From JABMRP01 sp964444795 (lineage in GTDB: Bacteria; Planctomycetota; Planctomycetia; Pirellulales; Thermoguttaceae), in assembly GCA_964444795.1 (NCBI GenBank), contig CAYUIQ010000009.1, positions 9,108 through 73,107 on the forward strand: DNA of 64,000 nucleotides, given 5' to 3'. Under the pieces are notes generated by a model, which saw only the letters and a program-made list of their open reading frames with translations, had not been told where the DNA came from and made no database searches. How positions within the stretch are numbered: the first letter of the stretch is position 1; each line of letters opens with the position of its first letter. A program made the position numbers and the translations under genes. Below are positions 43,355 through 52,131 of the stretch, piece after piece.

Positions 43355-43670
43355 GTTTCTTCCTCCTCAATAGTTGCCAAGCTCCTCTTTCGGGTGGCGT
43401 CCTTCCCTTGATTCCCGATCCGTCTCCCATCGCTACGGTCCGCACGGGACTGCCACCCCCCCATTATCGCCAAATGCCACGATTTTGCAAGTAGATGTGC
43501 CTGCCACCCGTGGCCCATATCGCCAGGTTTCGGGGTGATCGGCCGACGCAGTTCATCCCCGGGCGAGGGATTCTTGCACGGGGGTATCGTTTCGACTATC
43601 CTCCACCGGCAGAGCGTACCATGACAGGCGGTTCGGCGCCACCCGTAGGCCGTTCTAAGGAGAACGCATC
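43355..43670. other. Divergent intergenic region
   Basis: 316 bases between the coiled-coil gene (minus) and the Tat isomerase gene (plus). A weak promoter-like pair for the latter is at 43574-43602. No gene or palindrome of note. Confidence 0.45.
43574..43602 (+). promoter_or_regulatory. Weak candidate promoter for the 43671 gene
   Basis: TTGCAC (43574-43579) and TATCCT (43597-43602) are 17 bases apart, 69 bases before the ATG. Both hexamers are poor matches, so this is only a positional guess. Confidence 0.25.
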
Positions 43671-44543
43671 ATGTTTCATGCCATAACCCGTCGCGAAATG
43701 CTCGCCGGCTCGACTGCCGCCGGTTTGTTTCTGTCGCCGGCGCTGCGATGCCTGGCGGCCGCCGAGTCGGACGCGGGATTCAAGATCGGCGCTTGCGATT
43801 GGTCGCTGGGCGCGCGGCAGGATCCGCGCTCGCTGGAGGTGGCCAAGGCGATCGGATTGGACGGCGTCGAGGTCAGCTTCGACGGCGGCGACCAGTTCAA
43901 CCTGCGCGACCCGGAGGTCCGCCGACAGTATCTCGACCGGGCGAAGAAACTCGGCCTGGAAATCCCCTCGCTGGCCATGGGCGTGCTCAATCGCGTGCCT
44001 TACTCCAGCGACCTGGAGGCCGAGCGGTGGGTCGACGAGTGTGTCGGCGTGATGGCCGCGATGGGCGTGAAGAGGGTGCTGTTGGCGTTCTTCGGCCGGG
44101 GCAATATCAAGGGAAACGTGGCCTTGCAGGATCAGGTGATTGCCCGGCTGAAGAAAGTGGCCCCCAAGGCCGAGAAGGCGGGCGTCGTGCTCGGACTGGA
44201 GACGTATTTGAACGTCGACGAGCATCTGCGCATTCTCGACGCCGTCGGCTCGCCGGCCGTGCAAGTCTACTACGACGTGGCCAACATGACCTACTCCGAC
44301 TACGACGTGCCGGCCGAAATCCGCCGCCTGGGAAGCCAACGCATCTGCCAGATCCACATGAAGGAACGTGGCTGTCTGTTGGGCGACGGGAAAGTCGACT
44401 TCCCCAAGATCAAGGACGCCATCGAAGCGATCGGCTACCGCGGGTGGTTCATTCTCGAAGGGGCCACGGAGAAAGGCCGAAGCCTCGAAGACTGCTACGT
44501 CGACAATCGCAAGTTTCTCCGCAAGACGTTTTCAGCCGGGTAA
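43671..44543 (+). CDS. Second Tat-exported sugar isomerase-like TIM barrel
   Basis: 290 residues. Twin-arginine start (AITRREMLAGSTAAGLFLS), then a xylose-isomerase-like/AP_endonuc_2 TIM barrel: FKIGACDWSLGA (strand 1), GLETYLNVDEHLRIL and VYYDVANMTYSDYD with metal-site-type acidic residues, and CQIHMKERG. Related to the protein at 5986 but not a close copy. Substrate unknown; sugar or inositol conversion is likely. AAGGAGA precedes the ATG. The MDR dehydrogenase gene ends facing it downstream. Confidence 0.8.
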   Translation: MFHAITRREMLAGSTAAGLFLSPALRCLAAAESDAGFKIGACDWSLGARQDPRSLEVAKAIGLDGVEVSFDGGDQFNLRDPEVRRQYLDRAKKLGLEIPSLAMGVLNRVPYSSDLEAERWVDECVGVMAAMGVKRVLLAFFGRGNIKGNVALQDQVIARLKKVAPKAEKAGVVLGLETYLNVDEHLRILDAVGSPAVQVYYDVANMTYSDYDVPAEIRRLGSQRICQIHMKERGCLLGDGKVDFPKIKDAIEAIGYRGWFILEGATEKGRSLEDCYVDNRKFLRKTFSAG

Positions 44544-44605
44544 CCGGCGGCAACGGGAGCCGTATACAGGACGGCCAGTCGGTTGACGTGAGCCAACTGA
44601 ACGCG

Positions 44606-45643
44606 TTAGTACCGCAAGAGCACCTTGATCACCTCGCCGCTACGGACCGCGTCCAACGCGTCGTTGATCTGCTCCAGCGGGAAGTCGTGCGTAACGTACT
44701 CGCCGGCGCTGAGTTTGCCCTGGCGAATCCACTCGCAGAGCGGTTCCTGGGCGGCCTTCTCGCGCCATCGGGTCGGCCATTGGTGCATGAAAAGGTTGAA
44801 GTTGTACGGACCCTTCCCCTTTTCGATGGTAATCGACTCGTCGGCGATTACGCCGTAAATGCAGATCGATCCACCCATCTTAATCAACGGCAGCCCCGAG
44901 TTGGCGATGGCCGGGTTGCCGACCGCGTCGACCACCGCGTCGAGCGGCTTACCCCGGATTTCGGTCAAGCTGGCCAGTGCCGGATCGTCGGGAGCAAACA
45001 CGGCGTCGGCGCCCATCGACAGGGCCTTTTCGCGTTTGTGCGGTAGCGGATCGACCACGCCGATATAGTCCAATCCCAGCAGCTTGCCGAACTTGGCGAA
45101 GCTGAGCCCCACCGGTCCGGCACCGAAGACGAGAATCTCGTCGCCCGCGGTAAGGTTGAAATCGCCAAACCCGCCGTATACTTCGCGCCAGGTACAGAGC
45201 AGCACGGCATCTTCGACGGAGATGTCGGGCGCCACGGGCCGTTGGATTTCGTAGCACTCGAACCAGCCGTGTTCTTCATTGGCCACGCCGTCTTCGACCA
45301 TCGCGTCATGGTCGGTGGCCAGGGTGTATTCGCAGAACCCCCCCCATCCGGTGGAGTATTGCGGATCGCCGAACTCGAACAGCAGTCCCCCGATCACCCG
45401 ATCGCCGACCTTGAAATTGCGAACCTTTTCGCCCACGGTGTCGACAATGCCGGCCGATTCGTGGCCCAGGATCAGTGGGTAGGTATCGACGCCGGGAAAA
45501 TGCCCGGCCACCAGCTTGCCGTCGGTCGCGTTGCACAGGGCGGCGGCCTCCGTCTTCACGCGAACCTGATAGGGCCCGGGCGTGGGCTCGGGAATGTCGA
45601 CCACCTCGACTTTGCCGGGTTCGATGACTGCCACGGTTCGCAT
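44606..45643 (-). CDS. MDR family zinc-type dehydrogenase
   Basis: 345 residues of the medium-chain dehydrogenase/reductase superfamily. N-terminal catalytic domain with ALCNATD (Cys37, zinc ligand position), GHESAGIVDTVG and VGDRVIGG; NAD(P)-binding fold VFGAGPVGLSFAKFGKLLG near 172. The four-Cys structural zinc loop of classical alcohol dehydrogenases is missing, so it resembles sorbitol/polyol or glucose dehydrogenases. Substrate not known; the neighbouring sugar isomerase is suggestive. AGGAGA precedes ATG 45643. Confidence 0.83.
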   Translation of the reverse strand: MRTVAVIEPGKVEVVDIPEPTPGPYQVRVKTEAAALCNATDGKLVAGHFPGVDTYPLILGHESAGIVDTVGEKVRNFKVGDRVIGGLLFEFGDPQYSTGWGGFCEYTLATDHDAMVEDGVANEEHGWFECYEIQRPVAPDISVEDAVLLCTWREVYGGFGDFNLTAGDEILVFGAGPVGLSFAKFGKLLGLDYIGVVDPLPHKREKALSMGADAVFAPDDPALASLTEIRGKPLDAVVDAVGNPAIANSGLPLIKMGGSICIYGVIADESITIEKGKGPYNFNLFMHQWPTRWREKAAQEPLCEWIRQGKLSAGEYVTHDFPLEQINDALDAVRSGEVIKVLLRY

Positions 45644-45700
45644 CGCGGATTCTCCTGTTTTTCCTGTGTTCTTTGGGTGAGTTGCCGGCCTTTGCCTGGG

Positions 45701-45806
45701 AACCGTACGATGGGCTTCCAGCCCGTCGAAACCGTACGATGGGCTTCCAGCCCGTCGAGAAGTCGCGATGCCTCAACAGCGACGGCCTCGGAGGGCCATC
45801 GTACGG
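45701..45806. repeat. Two tandem 28-bp units plus inverted relative
   Basis: Units 45701-45728 and 45730-45757 are identical (begin AACCGTACGATGGGCTTCC, end GCCCGTCG), a period of 29 bases. Bases 45780-45806 are a diverged inverted form (CGACGGCCTCGGAGGG...). A similar inverted relative is at 62442-62468. Two units only, so not CRISPR. Confidence 0.75.
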
Positions 45807-45902
45807 GCATTGAGACAAGGCCGGGCCGTGTCCCATCATCTGGTCCGAGGTGCGATCCGTCAATCCGCCCGGTGGAAATCTCCGCCGCGGACCGCCACAT
45901 GA

Positions 45903-45932
45903 TTGCCCACGAGTGGATTCCCGGGGTACAAT
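45903..45932 (+). promoter_or_regulatory. Candidate promoter for GH116 gene
   Basis: TTGCCC (45903-45908) and TACAAT (45927-45932) are 18 bases apart and 45 bases before the ATG. The -10 matches at 5 of 6 positions, the -35 poorly. Confidence 0.35.
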
Positions 45933-45976
45933 CCGGGGCAGCCAACTACCGAGGCAAGCAAAACGGGGGGAATCCG

Positions 45977-48900
45977 ATGGCCCGCGACCCACGAACGATC
46001 TCCAAAGACTCATCGCCACATCCCGAACCGGCCGCTTGCGATGCCGACTCCCTCGACCGGCGTCAGTTCGTCAAGCTGGCCGGCGCGGGAGCCGCGTCGC
46101 TGTCGATCGCCGGAAGCACGGTGCGGCCAACTACCGCTTCGGCCGAAGACACAATTGCCGAGAACGCGGTGGCCGACGACCACTTCGTGCCGATCGAAAA
46201 GGACCTTTCCGAGGAGTGGATCCGCACGCTCTACGCCAAGGGTGAACCAACGGTCTACCGGGGCGACGACCTGAAGACGATCGCCATGCCGGTCGGCGGT
46301 ATCTGTGCCGGGCAAGTTTATCTCTCCGGCGACGGCCGGTTGACCCACTGGGACATCTTCAATCAGCGCAATTTCACCGGCTACGGCCGCGACAACTACG
46401 CTCTGGGCCGAGAGCCCCAATCGCCGTTGGCCCAGGGGTTTGCCGTGCAAGCGGCCACCGGCGGCAAGAAGCTGACCCGTACGCTCGACGCCGAGGGATT
46501 TCCCGGCGTGACGTTTTGCGGCGAGTATCCCCTCGGCACGGTCGAGTACGAGGCCGACGATTTTCCCGTCGCGGTCACGCTGGAGGCCTTCTCGCCGTTT
46601 GTTCCGCTCAGTGCCCCCGACTCGGCACTGCCGGTGGTGGTGATGCAATTCGCGGTGAAGAACACGAGCCAGCGGAAGGTCGACGCGGTCTTGGCGGGCT
46701 GGCTGGAGAACGCCGTTGCCCACACCAGCGGCCAGGGGATGTACGGCGAGCGCGTGAACCGCGTTGTTTCCGAGGACGGGCTGACCATCGTGTACGGTTC
46801 GGCGCGAGCCGTCGAGCCACCCGAGAACGTGCGGCCGTCACGCCTGCTGGCCGATTTCGAGGGCGACGATTACGGCGATTGGACCGTCGAAGGCGAGGCG
46901 TTCGGTAAAGGTCCCGCCCGCGGCACACTGGACCGCCAACAAGACGTCAGCGGATTCGCCGGCCGTGGACTCGTCAACACGTATCTCGGCGGCGACGACC
47001 AGATGCACGGCAAGCTCGTCTCGCCGGAGTTGGAGATCGATCGGGCGTTTCTCAGTTTCCTCGTCGGCGGCGGCGACCACAAGGACAAGACGTGTATCAA
47101 TCTGCTGATCGACGACAAGGTTGTACGCACGGCCATCGGCAAGAAGGAAGAGAAACTCCTGGCACACAACTGGGACGTTCGCGAGTTTGCCGGCCGCAAG
47201 GCGCGGATCGAGATCGTCGACCGCGAGTCGGGGCCCTGGGGGCACATCAACATCGACCAGATCGAGCTGCGCGACACACCGATGTCCCTGCCGCCCGGTG
47301 TGTTGGAAAAGCAACCCGACTTCGGCACGATGGGGTTGGCCCTGTTGGAATCCGGCCCGTCGGTGGTCGCCCGGGCCGCGCTTCCCGAGGACGCGCAAGC
47401 GGAGGCACTACTCCAAGCCCTCGGCGAAACGTCCGATGCGGATACCGCGGAGCGACCTTTCGGCACGAAACTGTGCGGCGCCTTGGGCCAACGTCTGTCG
47501 CTTTCGCCCGGCGAGGAGGCTCGGGTGGCGTTCGTGGTGGCTTGGTGCTTTCCGAACCGACCCGAACGGGGCAACTTCTACGCCACTCGCTTTGACGATG
47601 CCAAAGCCGTGGCCCAATACGTCGCCGACCATTTCGATCGGCTCGCCGTCGATACGCGTCGGTGGCACGACACGTGGTACGACTCGACGCTGCCGCACTG
47701 GCTGTTGGACCGGCTTTTCTCGACCGTCTCGACGCTGGCCACGTCGACCTGCCAGTGGTGGGCCAACGGCCGGTTCTGGGCTTGGGAGGGGGTCGGCTGT
47801 TGCCACGGCACATGCGCCCACGTCTGGAACTACGAGCACTCGATGGCCCGGCTGTTCCCCCGGTTGGAGCGCTCGGTGCGCGAAATGCAAGACTTCAATC
47901 CCGAGTCGGGCTTCACCGAAGAAACCGGCGCCGTGCGATTCCGTGGCGAAGGCTGGGGTATCTGGGCCGGCGATAGCCAGGGCGGCACGGTGCTCAAGGC
48001 GCTGCGCGAGCACCAGATGTCGACCGACAACGGATTCTTGAAGGAGAACTGGCCGCGAATCCGTAAGAGCATGGAGTTCCTTATCGGCGAAGACGGTAAC
48101 GCCGACGGCCTGATCGAGGGCTCGCAGCACAATACGTACGATATCAATTTCTTCGGCCCCAACCCGATGATCGGCTCGCTCTATCTGGCCGCCCTGCGAG
48201 CCGGCGAAGAGATGGCCCGGGAGCTGGGCGAGGAGGCGTTTGCCACCGAGTGCCGCGAGATCTTCGAGGCCGGCCGAAAACTGAGCGTCGAGCGGCTGTT
48301 CGGCGGCGAGTACTTCGTCCAGATCGTCGATCTCGAGAAGCATCCGAAACATCAGCACGGCGACGGCTGCCTGGCCGATCAACTCTTCGGCCAAGGCTGG
48401 GCGCATCAGGTGGGCCTTGGGTATGTCTACCCTAAACAGAACATCGACACCACGCTGGAGTCGATCTGGAAATACAACTGGGCACCCGATATCGGCCCGC
48501 AGAATGAAGTCCACAAACCGGAACGCTGGTTCGCTTCGCCCGGCGAGGCGGGCCTGTTTACGTGTACCTGGCCGAAAAGCCCGAATTTGCCGGGGGGCGT
48601 ACGCTACAAGAACGAAGTGTGGACGGGCATCGAATACCAGGTGGCCGGCAACATGGCTTGGGACGGCATGGTGACCGAGGCGCTGGCCATCTGCCGGGGA
48701 GTCCACGAGCGATACCATCCGTCGAAACACAACCCGTGGAACGAAATCGAATGCGGCGACCACTACGCCCGGGGGATGGCCAGCCACGGGGTCTTTCTCG
48801 GGCTATGTGGTTGGGAGTATCACGGGCCGAGGGGGTATCTCGGTTTCGCTCCGCGGATCACACCCGAGGCATTCCGCGCCGCCTTCACCGCCGCGGCCGG

Positions 48901-49180
48901 TTGGGGCACCATCGTGCAAGAGCGAAACGAGACCGTGCAAACCAATCGGATCGAAGTGAAGTGGGGTACGGTGCAAGTGAAAACGTTGACCTTCGAACTG
49001 CCCACCGACACCAAACTTCGATCAGCGCAGGTCGAACTGCAGCGGACCGACGGCACGGTCCCCAGGAAGCGTCCCGTCGTGGCCGAGGCGAAGCAAGAAG
49101 AGCGTCGCGTCGAGATCACGTTGTCCGGACCGATCGTGTTGGAGAAGGGGCAGGTGTTGGAGGTGCGGATGATGATTTAG
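45977..49180 (+). CDS. GH116-like beta-glucosidase/glucocerebrosidase family protein, Tat-exported
   Basis: 1067 residues. Tat signal (LDRRQFVKLAGAGAASLSIA) at about 26-46. N-terminal beta domain starts with VPIEKDLSEEWIRTLYAKGE and GIGAGQ-like 'VGGICAGQVYLSGDG'. Residues ~290-433 are an inserted beta-sandwich (LLADFEGDDYGDWTVEGEA) of a type seen in exported GH32 proteins. The catalytic alpha/alpha domain follows with WEGVGCCHGTCAHVWNYEHS and a NTYD motif whose Asp aligns with the GH116 acid/base region. Substrate likely beta-glucosides. Start ATG 45977; the frame is open far upstream (from 45242), over the MDR gene. GH172 protein follows after 23 bases. Confidence 0.82.
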   Translation: MARDPRTISKDSSPHPEPAACDADSLDRRQFVKLAGAGAASLSIAGSTVRPTTASAEDTIAENAVADDHFVPIEKDLSEEWIRTLYAKGEPTVYRGDDLKTIAMPVGGICAGQVYLSGDGRLTHWDIFNQRNFTGYGRDNYALGREPQSPLAQGFAVQAATGGKKLTRTLDAEGFPGVTFCGEYPLGTVEYEADDFPVAVTLEAFSPFVPLSAPDSALPVVVMQFAVKNTSQRKVDAVLAGWLENAVAHTSGQGMYGERVNRVVSEDGLTIVYGSARAVEPPENVRPSRLLADFEGDDYGDWTVEGEAFGKGPARGTLDRQQDVSGFAGRGLVNTYLGGDDQMHGKLVSPELEIDRAFLSFLVGGGDHKDKTCINLLIDDKVVRTAIGKKEEKLLAHNWDVREFAGRKARIEIVDRESGPWGHINIDQIELRDTPMSLPPGVLEKQPDFGTMGLALLESGPSVVARAALPEDAQAEALLQALGETSDADTAERPFGTKLCGALGQRLSLSPGEEARVAFVVAWCFPNRPERGNFYATRFDDAKAVAQYVADHFDRLAVDTRRWHDTWYDSTLPHWLLDRLFSTVSTLATSTCQWWANGRFWAWEGVGCCHGTCAHVWNYEHSMARLFPRLERSVREMQDFNPESGFTEETGAVRFRGEGWGIWAGDSQGGTVLKALREHQMSTDNGFLKENWPRIRKSMEFLIGEDGNADGLIEGSQHNTYDINFFGPNPMIGSLYLAALRAGEEMARELGEEAFATECREIFEAGRKLSVERLFGGEYFVQIVDLEKHPKHQHGDGCLADQLFGQGWAHQVGLGYVYPKQNIDTTLESIWKYNWAPDIGPQNEVHKPERWFASPGEAGLFTCTWPKSPNLPGGVRYKNEVWTGIEYQVAGNMAWDGMVTEALAICRGVHERYHPSKHNPWNEIECGDHYARGMASHGVFLGLCGWEYHGPRGYLGFAPRITPEAFRAAFTAAAGWGTIVQERNETVQTNRIEVKWGTVQVKTLTFELPTDTKLRSAQVELQRTDGTVPRKRPVVAEAKQEERRVEITLSGPIVLEKGQVLEVRMMI

Positions 49181-49203
49181 CCATTCCCAAAGAGGAGAAC
49201 GCC

Positions 49204-51231
49204 ATGCAACGTCGAATCGTTTTGATTGCGTCGGTTGCCCTTACGCTGACGGCTATGATGGGTAACCGAGCGACTGCCCAGCAGATCCTCACCTACCCCG
49301 ATCTGGTCCATCGCATGATCGATCTGGAACATTTGGCAACGCTGCCGCCGAAAGGCGAGACCGTCAAGCAATGGGCCAGTTGGGATCGGGGGAGCCAGTA
49401 CGACGCCCTGGCGGAGAAGTACGTCAATTGGGCGGCCAACGGCGACGGTAACGGCCTGATTCGCAAGGAGGGCGATCGGGAAGTCATGGCCGAAATGGAA
49501 GGGCCGGGTTGCCTCTGGCGCGTTTGGTCGGCGCTGCCGGAGAAGGGGCATGTGAAGATCTACCTCGACGGCAGCGATACGCCGGTGATCGACATGCCGT
49601 TTGCCGATTGGTTCGACGGCAAGCACGCACCGTTTGATTATCCGCTGCTCTCCTACCGGCTGGAAGATCTTGGCTGCCGCGGTCAGAATCTCTACTTCCC
49701 GATTCCCTACCGCAAGTCGTGCAAGATCGTCGCCGAGGGGGGCTGGGGACGTTACTATCATTTCAACTACACGACGTTCGCCAAGGGCACCACGGTGCCC
49801 GTGTTCACCGGCCAACTCTCCACCGAAGACGCCGCGGCCCTGCGGCGAGTCAACGACTACTTCGCCGCCGATCAGGGCACCGACCCGGCCGCCGCGAGGG
49901 ACGGCGAGAAGACGCACACGGAGCATGTGCAAATCGGCGCCGGCGAGACGATCGTGATGGAGCTGCCCGGGCCGCGGGCGATCACGGCGATCCGCGGCCG
50001 AATGAAGACGGCCGATCGCGACGACGAGATGGCCGCCCTGCGACGACTCGTGTTGCGGATCACTTGGGACGATCAGCGGCGGCCGGCCGTCTGGTGCCCG
50101 GCGGGCGATTTCTTCGGCACGGCTCCCGGCAAGAATCTCTACAAATCGTTGCCCACGGGAATCACCGAGGACGGCGGCTACTCGCTCTGGTATATGCCTT
50201 TTGCGAAGCGAGCGAAACTCGAACTGGTCAACTTCGACACGAAGGATCGCCAACTGGAGGTCGAGATCGTCACCGCCCCGCTGGCTCGGCCCATGGAAGA
50301 GTTGGGGTACTTTCACTGCAAGTGGCATCGCGACGTTTTCCCACTGACCGAAGACCGTTGGCCCGACTGGACGATGATCCGCGCCGAGGGCCGCGGCCGG
50401 TTTTGCGGTGTGATGCTGCACGTGTTCAACGCTCCGGGCGGTTGGTGGGGTGAGGGTGACGAAAAGTTTTTCGTCGACGGCGAGAAATATCCATCCACGT
50501 TCGGCACCGGATCGGAAGACTATTTCGGTTACGCCTGGGGGCATCCCGGATTGTTCGAGCGGCCGTACCACTGCCAGACGATGACCCAGAACAACCGTGG
50601 CCACCAATCGCTGATCCGCTGGCACATCAGCGATGCGGTGCCCTATCAGAAGTCTTTCGAGGGTTGCATCGAGAAGTATTTCCCCAACGACCGGGGGACG
50701 TTGTTTGCCTGCACGGCCTGCTGGTATCTTGCCGCCGGCGGAACCGATCCGCACACGGCCGTCGCCGCCGATGGGCTGGACGGCTACTACCAGATGCCGC
50801 CGCTTACCGCCGGAGGGTTACGTGTGTTGGGGCATCCCAAGGGGGAGGTGAAAACGCAGCCCATGGAGCATTTCTCCAAGGGTACGTGGAAAGACAACGA
50901 TCACCTCTGGTGGACCGGAGGCAAACCGGGCGACAAGCTGGATATCGTGCTGCCGGTCAAGAAAACCGGGCCGTACCTGTTGAGCGTCGTGCTGACCAAG
51001 GCCCGAGACTATGGTATCGTGCAATTCCACGTCGACGACAAGAAGGTGGGCGAACCGGTCGACCTCTACAACCCGGACGTAATCAACACCGATCCCATCC
51101 CCCTGGGAGCACACCACTTGGAAGCGGGCGATCACAAACTGACCGTCGAAATCACCGGCGCCAACCCCGAAGCCGTCAAAGCCTACATGTTCGGTCTGGA
51201 CGTCGTCACGTTGAATCTCGAAAGACAATAA
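49204..51231 (+). CDS. Exported DUF2961 (GH172) glycoside hydrolase-like protein
   Basis: 675 residues. Signal peptide 1-26 (ends ATAQQ). The body is the DUF2961 family, now GH172, whose characterised members act on alpha-D-fructofuranosides and alpha-arabinofuranosides. Conserved stretches include EMEGPGCLWRVW, VFNAPGGWWGEGDEKFFVDG, and FGTGSEDYFGYAW with a Glu in the active-site region, plus a C-terminal beta-sandwich (DKLDIVLPVKKTGPYLLSVV). AGAGGAGA precedes ATG 49204. It lies 23 bases after the GH116 gene, so the pair likely degrades one glycan. Confidence 0.85.
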   Translation: MQRRIVLIASVALTLTAMMGNRATAQQILTYPDLVHRMIDLEHLATLPPKGETVKQWASWDRGSQYDALAEKYVNWAANGDGNGLIRKEGDREVMAEMEGPGCLWRVWSALPEKGHVKIYLDGSDTPVIDMPFADWFDGKHAPFDYPLLSYRLEDLGCRGQNLYFPIPYRKSCKIVAEGGWGRYYHFNYTTFAKGTTVPVFTGQLSTEDAAALRRVNDYFAADQGTDPAAARDGEKTHTEHVQIGAGETIVMELPGPRAITAIRGRMKTADRDDEMAALRRLVLRITWDDQRRPAVWCPAGDFFGTAPGKNLYKSLPTGITEDGGYSLWYMPFAKRAKLELVNFDTKDRQLEVEIVTAPLARPMEELGYFHCKWHRDVFPLTEDRWPDWTMIRAEGRGRFCGVMLHVFNAPGGWWGEGDEKFFVDGEKYPSTFGTGSEDYFGYAWGHPGLFERPYHCQTMTQNNRGHQSLIRWHISDAVPYQKSFEGCIEKYFPNDRGTLFACTACWYLAAGGTDPHTAVAADGLDGYYQMPPLTAGGLRVLGHPKGEVKTQPMEHFSKGTWKDNDHLWWTGGKPGDKLDIVLPVKKTGPYLLSVVLTKARDYGIVQFHVDDKKVGEPVDLYNPDVINTDPIPLGAHHLEAGDHKLTVEITGANPEAVKAYMFGLDVVTLNLERQ

Positions 51232-51246
51232 CCACCGAAGCCACCC

Positions 51247-52131
51247 ATGTCCACCGCACCGCCACTCCTGAGCCCCGAACTGCTGGCCCGGCTGGCGCGC
51301 ATGGAACTGGTCAGCCGGAAGGTATTTCGTGGGCGGATGAAGGGCGAGCGGCGGAGCACGCGGAAAGGGCAAAGCGTCGAGTTCGCGGACTTTCGCAACT
51401 ACGTGCCCGGCGACGACCTGCGATTTGTGGATTGGAACACCTACGCCCGGCTCGACCGGCTTTTCTTGAAGCTCTTCCTGGAAGAAGAAGACCTGCACGT
51501 CTTCGCACTGATCGACGCCAGCCGTTCGATGGATTTCGGCGACCCGACGAAGCTCTACTTCGCCAAGCAATTGGCCGCCGCGTTGGGATTCGTCGGTCTG
51601 GTGCGTTCCGATCGGGTGCGAATCGAGACGCTGGGCAATTCGGCCGATCGGGCCAACGTCTTTCGCGGACGGCAAAGTCTCTGGCGGATGCTCGATTACC
51701 TCGAGTCGATCACCTCCGAAGACACACCTTCGCTGGCCGAGGCCGTGAAGAGTTTCTGCCTCCGCAACTCGGGCCGCGGGATCGTCGTGCTGATCAGCGA
51801 TCTGATGGACAAGGGGGGCTACGAAGAAGCGCTGCGATGGTTGGTGGCACGCCAGATGGACGTTTACGTGGTCCATGTCTTGGCCGCCGAGGAACTCGAC
51901 CCGCCGCTGGAAGGCGATCTGCGGCTGGTCGACTGCGAGGACGCCGATACGGCGGAGATCACCGCCACCGGGGCGCTGATGACCCGCTACCGGCGCACCC
52001 TGGCCGCGTTTATCGACGGGGCGAGTGAGTTCTGCACGCGGCGGGGGATGGTCTACATGCGAGCCAGCAACGAGACGTCGGTCGAGTCGCTGATTACCGG
52101 CTACCTTCGGCAAAGGGGGCTGGTTCGCTGA
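51247..52131 (+). CDS. DUF58 domain protein
   Basis: 294 residues of the DUF58 family. N-terminal part GERRSTRKGQSVEFADFRNYVPGDDLRFVDWNTYAR contains the family core; then a VWA-like fold with DASRSMDFGDP (MIDAS-type DxSxS at about 95-100). DUF58 proteins typically work with a MoxR AAA+ ATPase. No MoxR gene is next to it here; the gene just upstream is GH172. It overlaps the VWA membrane gene by one base (TGATG at 52129-52133). Confidence 0.9.
   Translation: MSTAPPLLSPELLARLARMELVSRKVFRGRMKGERRSTRKGQSVEFADFRNYVPGDDLRFVDWNTYARLDRLFLKLFLEEEDLHVFALIDASRSMDFGDPTKLYFAKQLAAALGFVGLVRSDRVRIETLGNSADRANVFRGRQSLWRMLDYLESITSEDTPSLAEAVKSFCLRNSGRGIVVLISDLMDKGGYEEALRWLVARQMDVYVVHVLAAEELDPPLEGDLRLVDCEDADTAEITATGALMTRYRRTLAAFIDGASEFCTRRGMVYMRASNETSVESLITGYLRQRGLVR

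Larger units (their letters stand above)
45644..45976. other. Intergenic region with tandem repeat and promoter-like site
   Basis: 333 bases between the divergent MDR gene (minus) and GH116 gene (plus). It carries the two-unit tandem repeat at 45701-45757, an inverted relative at 45780-45806, and the promoter-like pair at 45903-45932. No gene. Confidence 0.5.

Noticed and set aside
45701..45806. Possible CRISPR array at the tandem repeat
   Set aside because: Only two direct units with a 1-base gap and no spacers or cas genes.
45242..45976. Upstream extension of the GH116 frame
   Set aside because: Runs over the divergent MDR gene and tandem repeats; the Tat signal starts at 45977.
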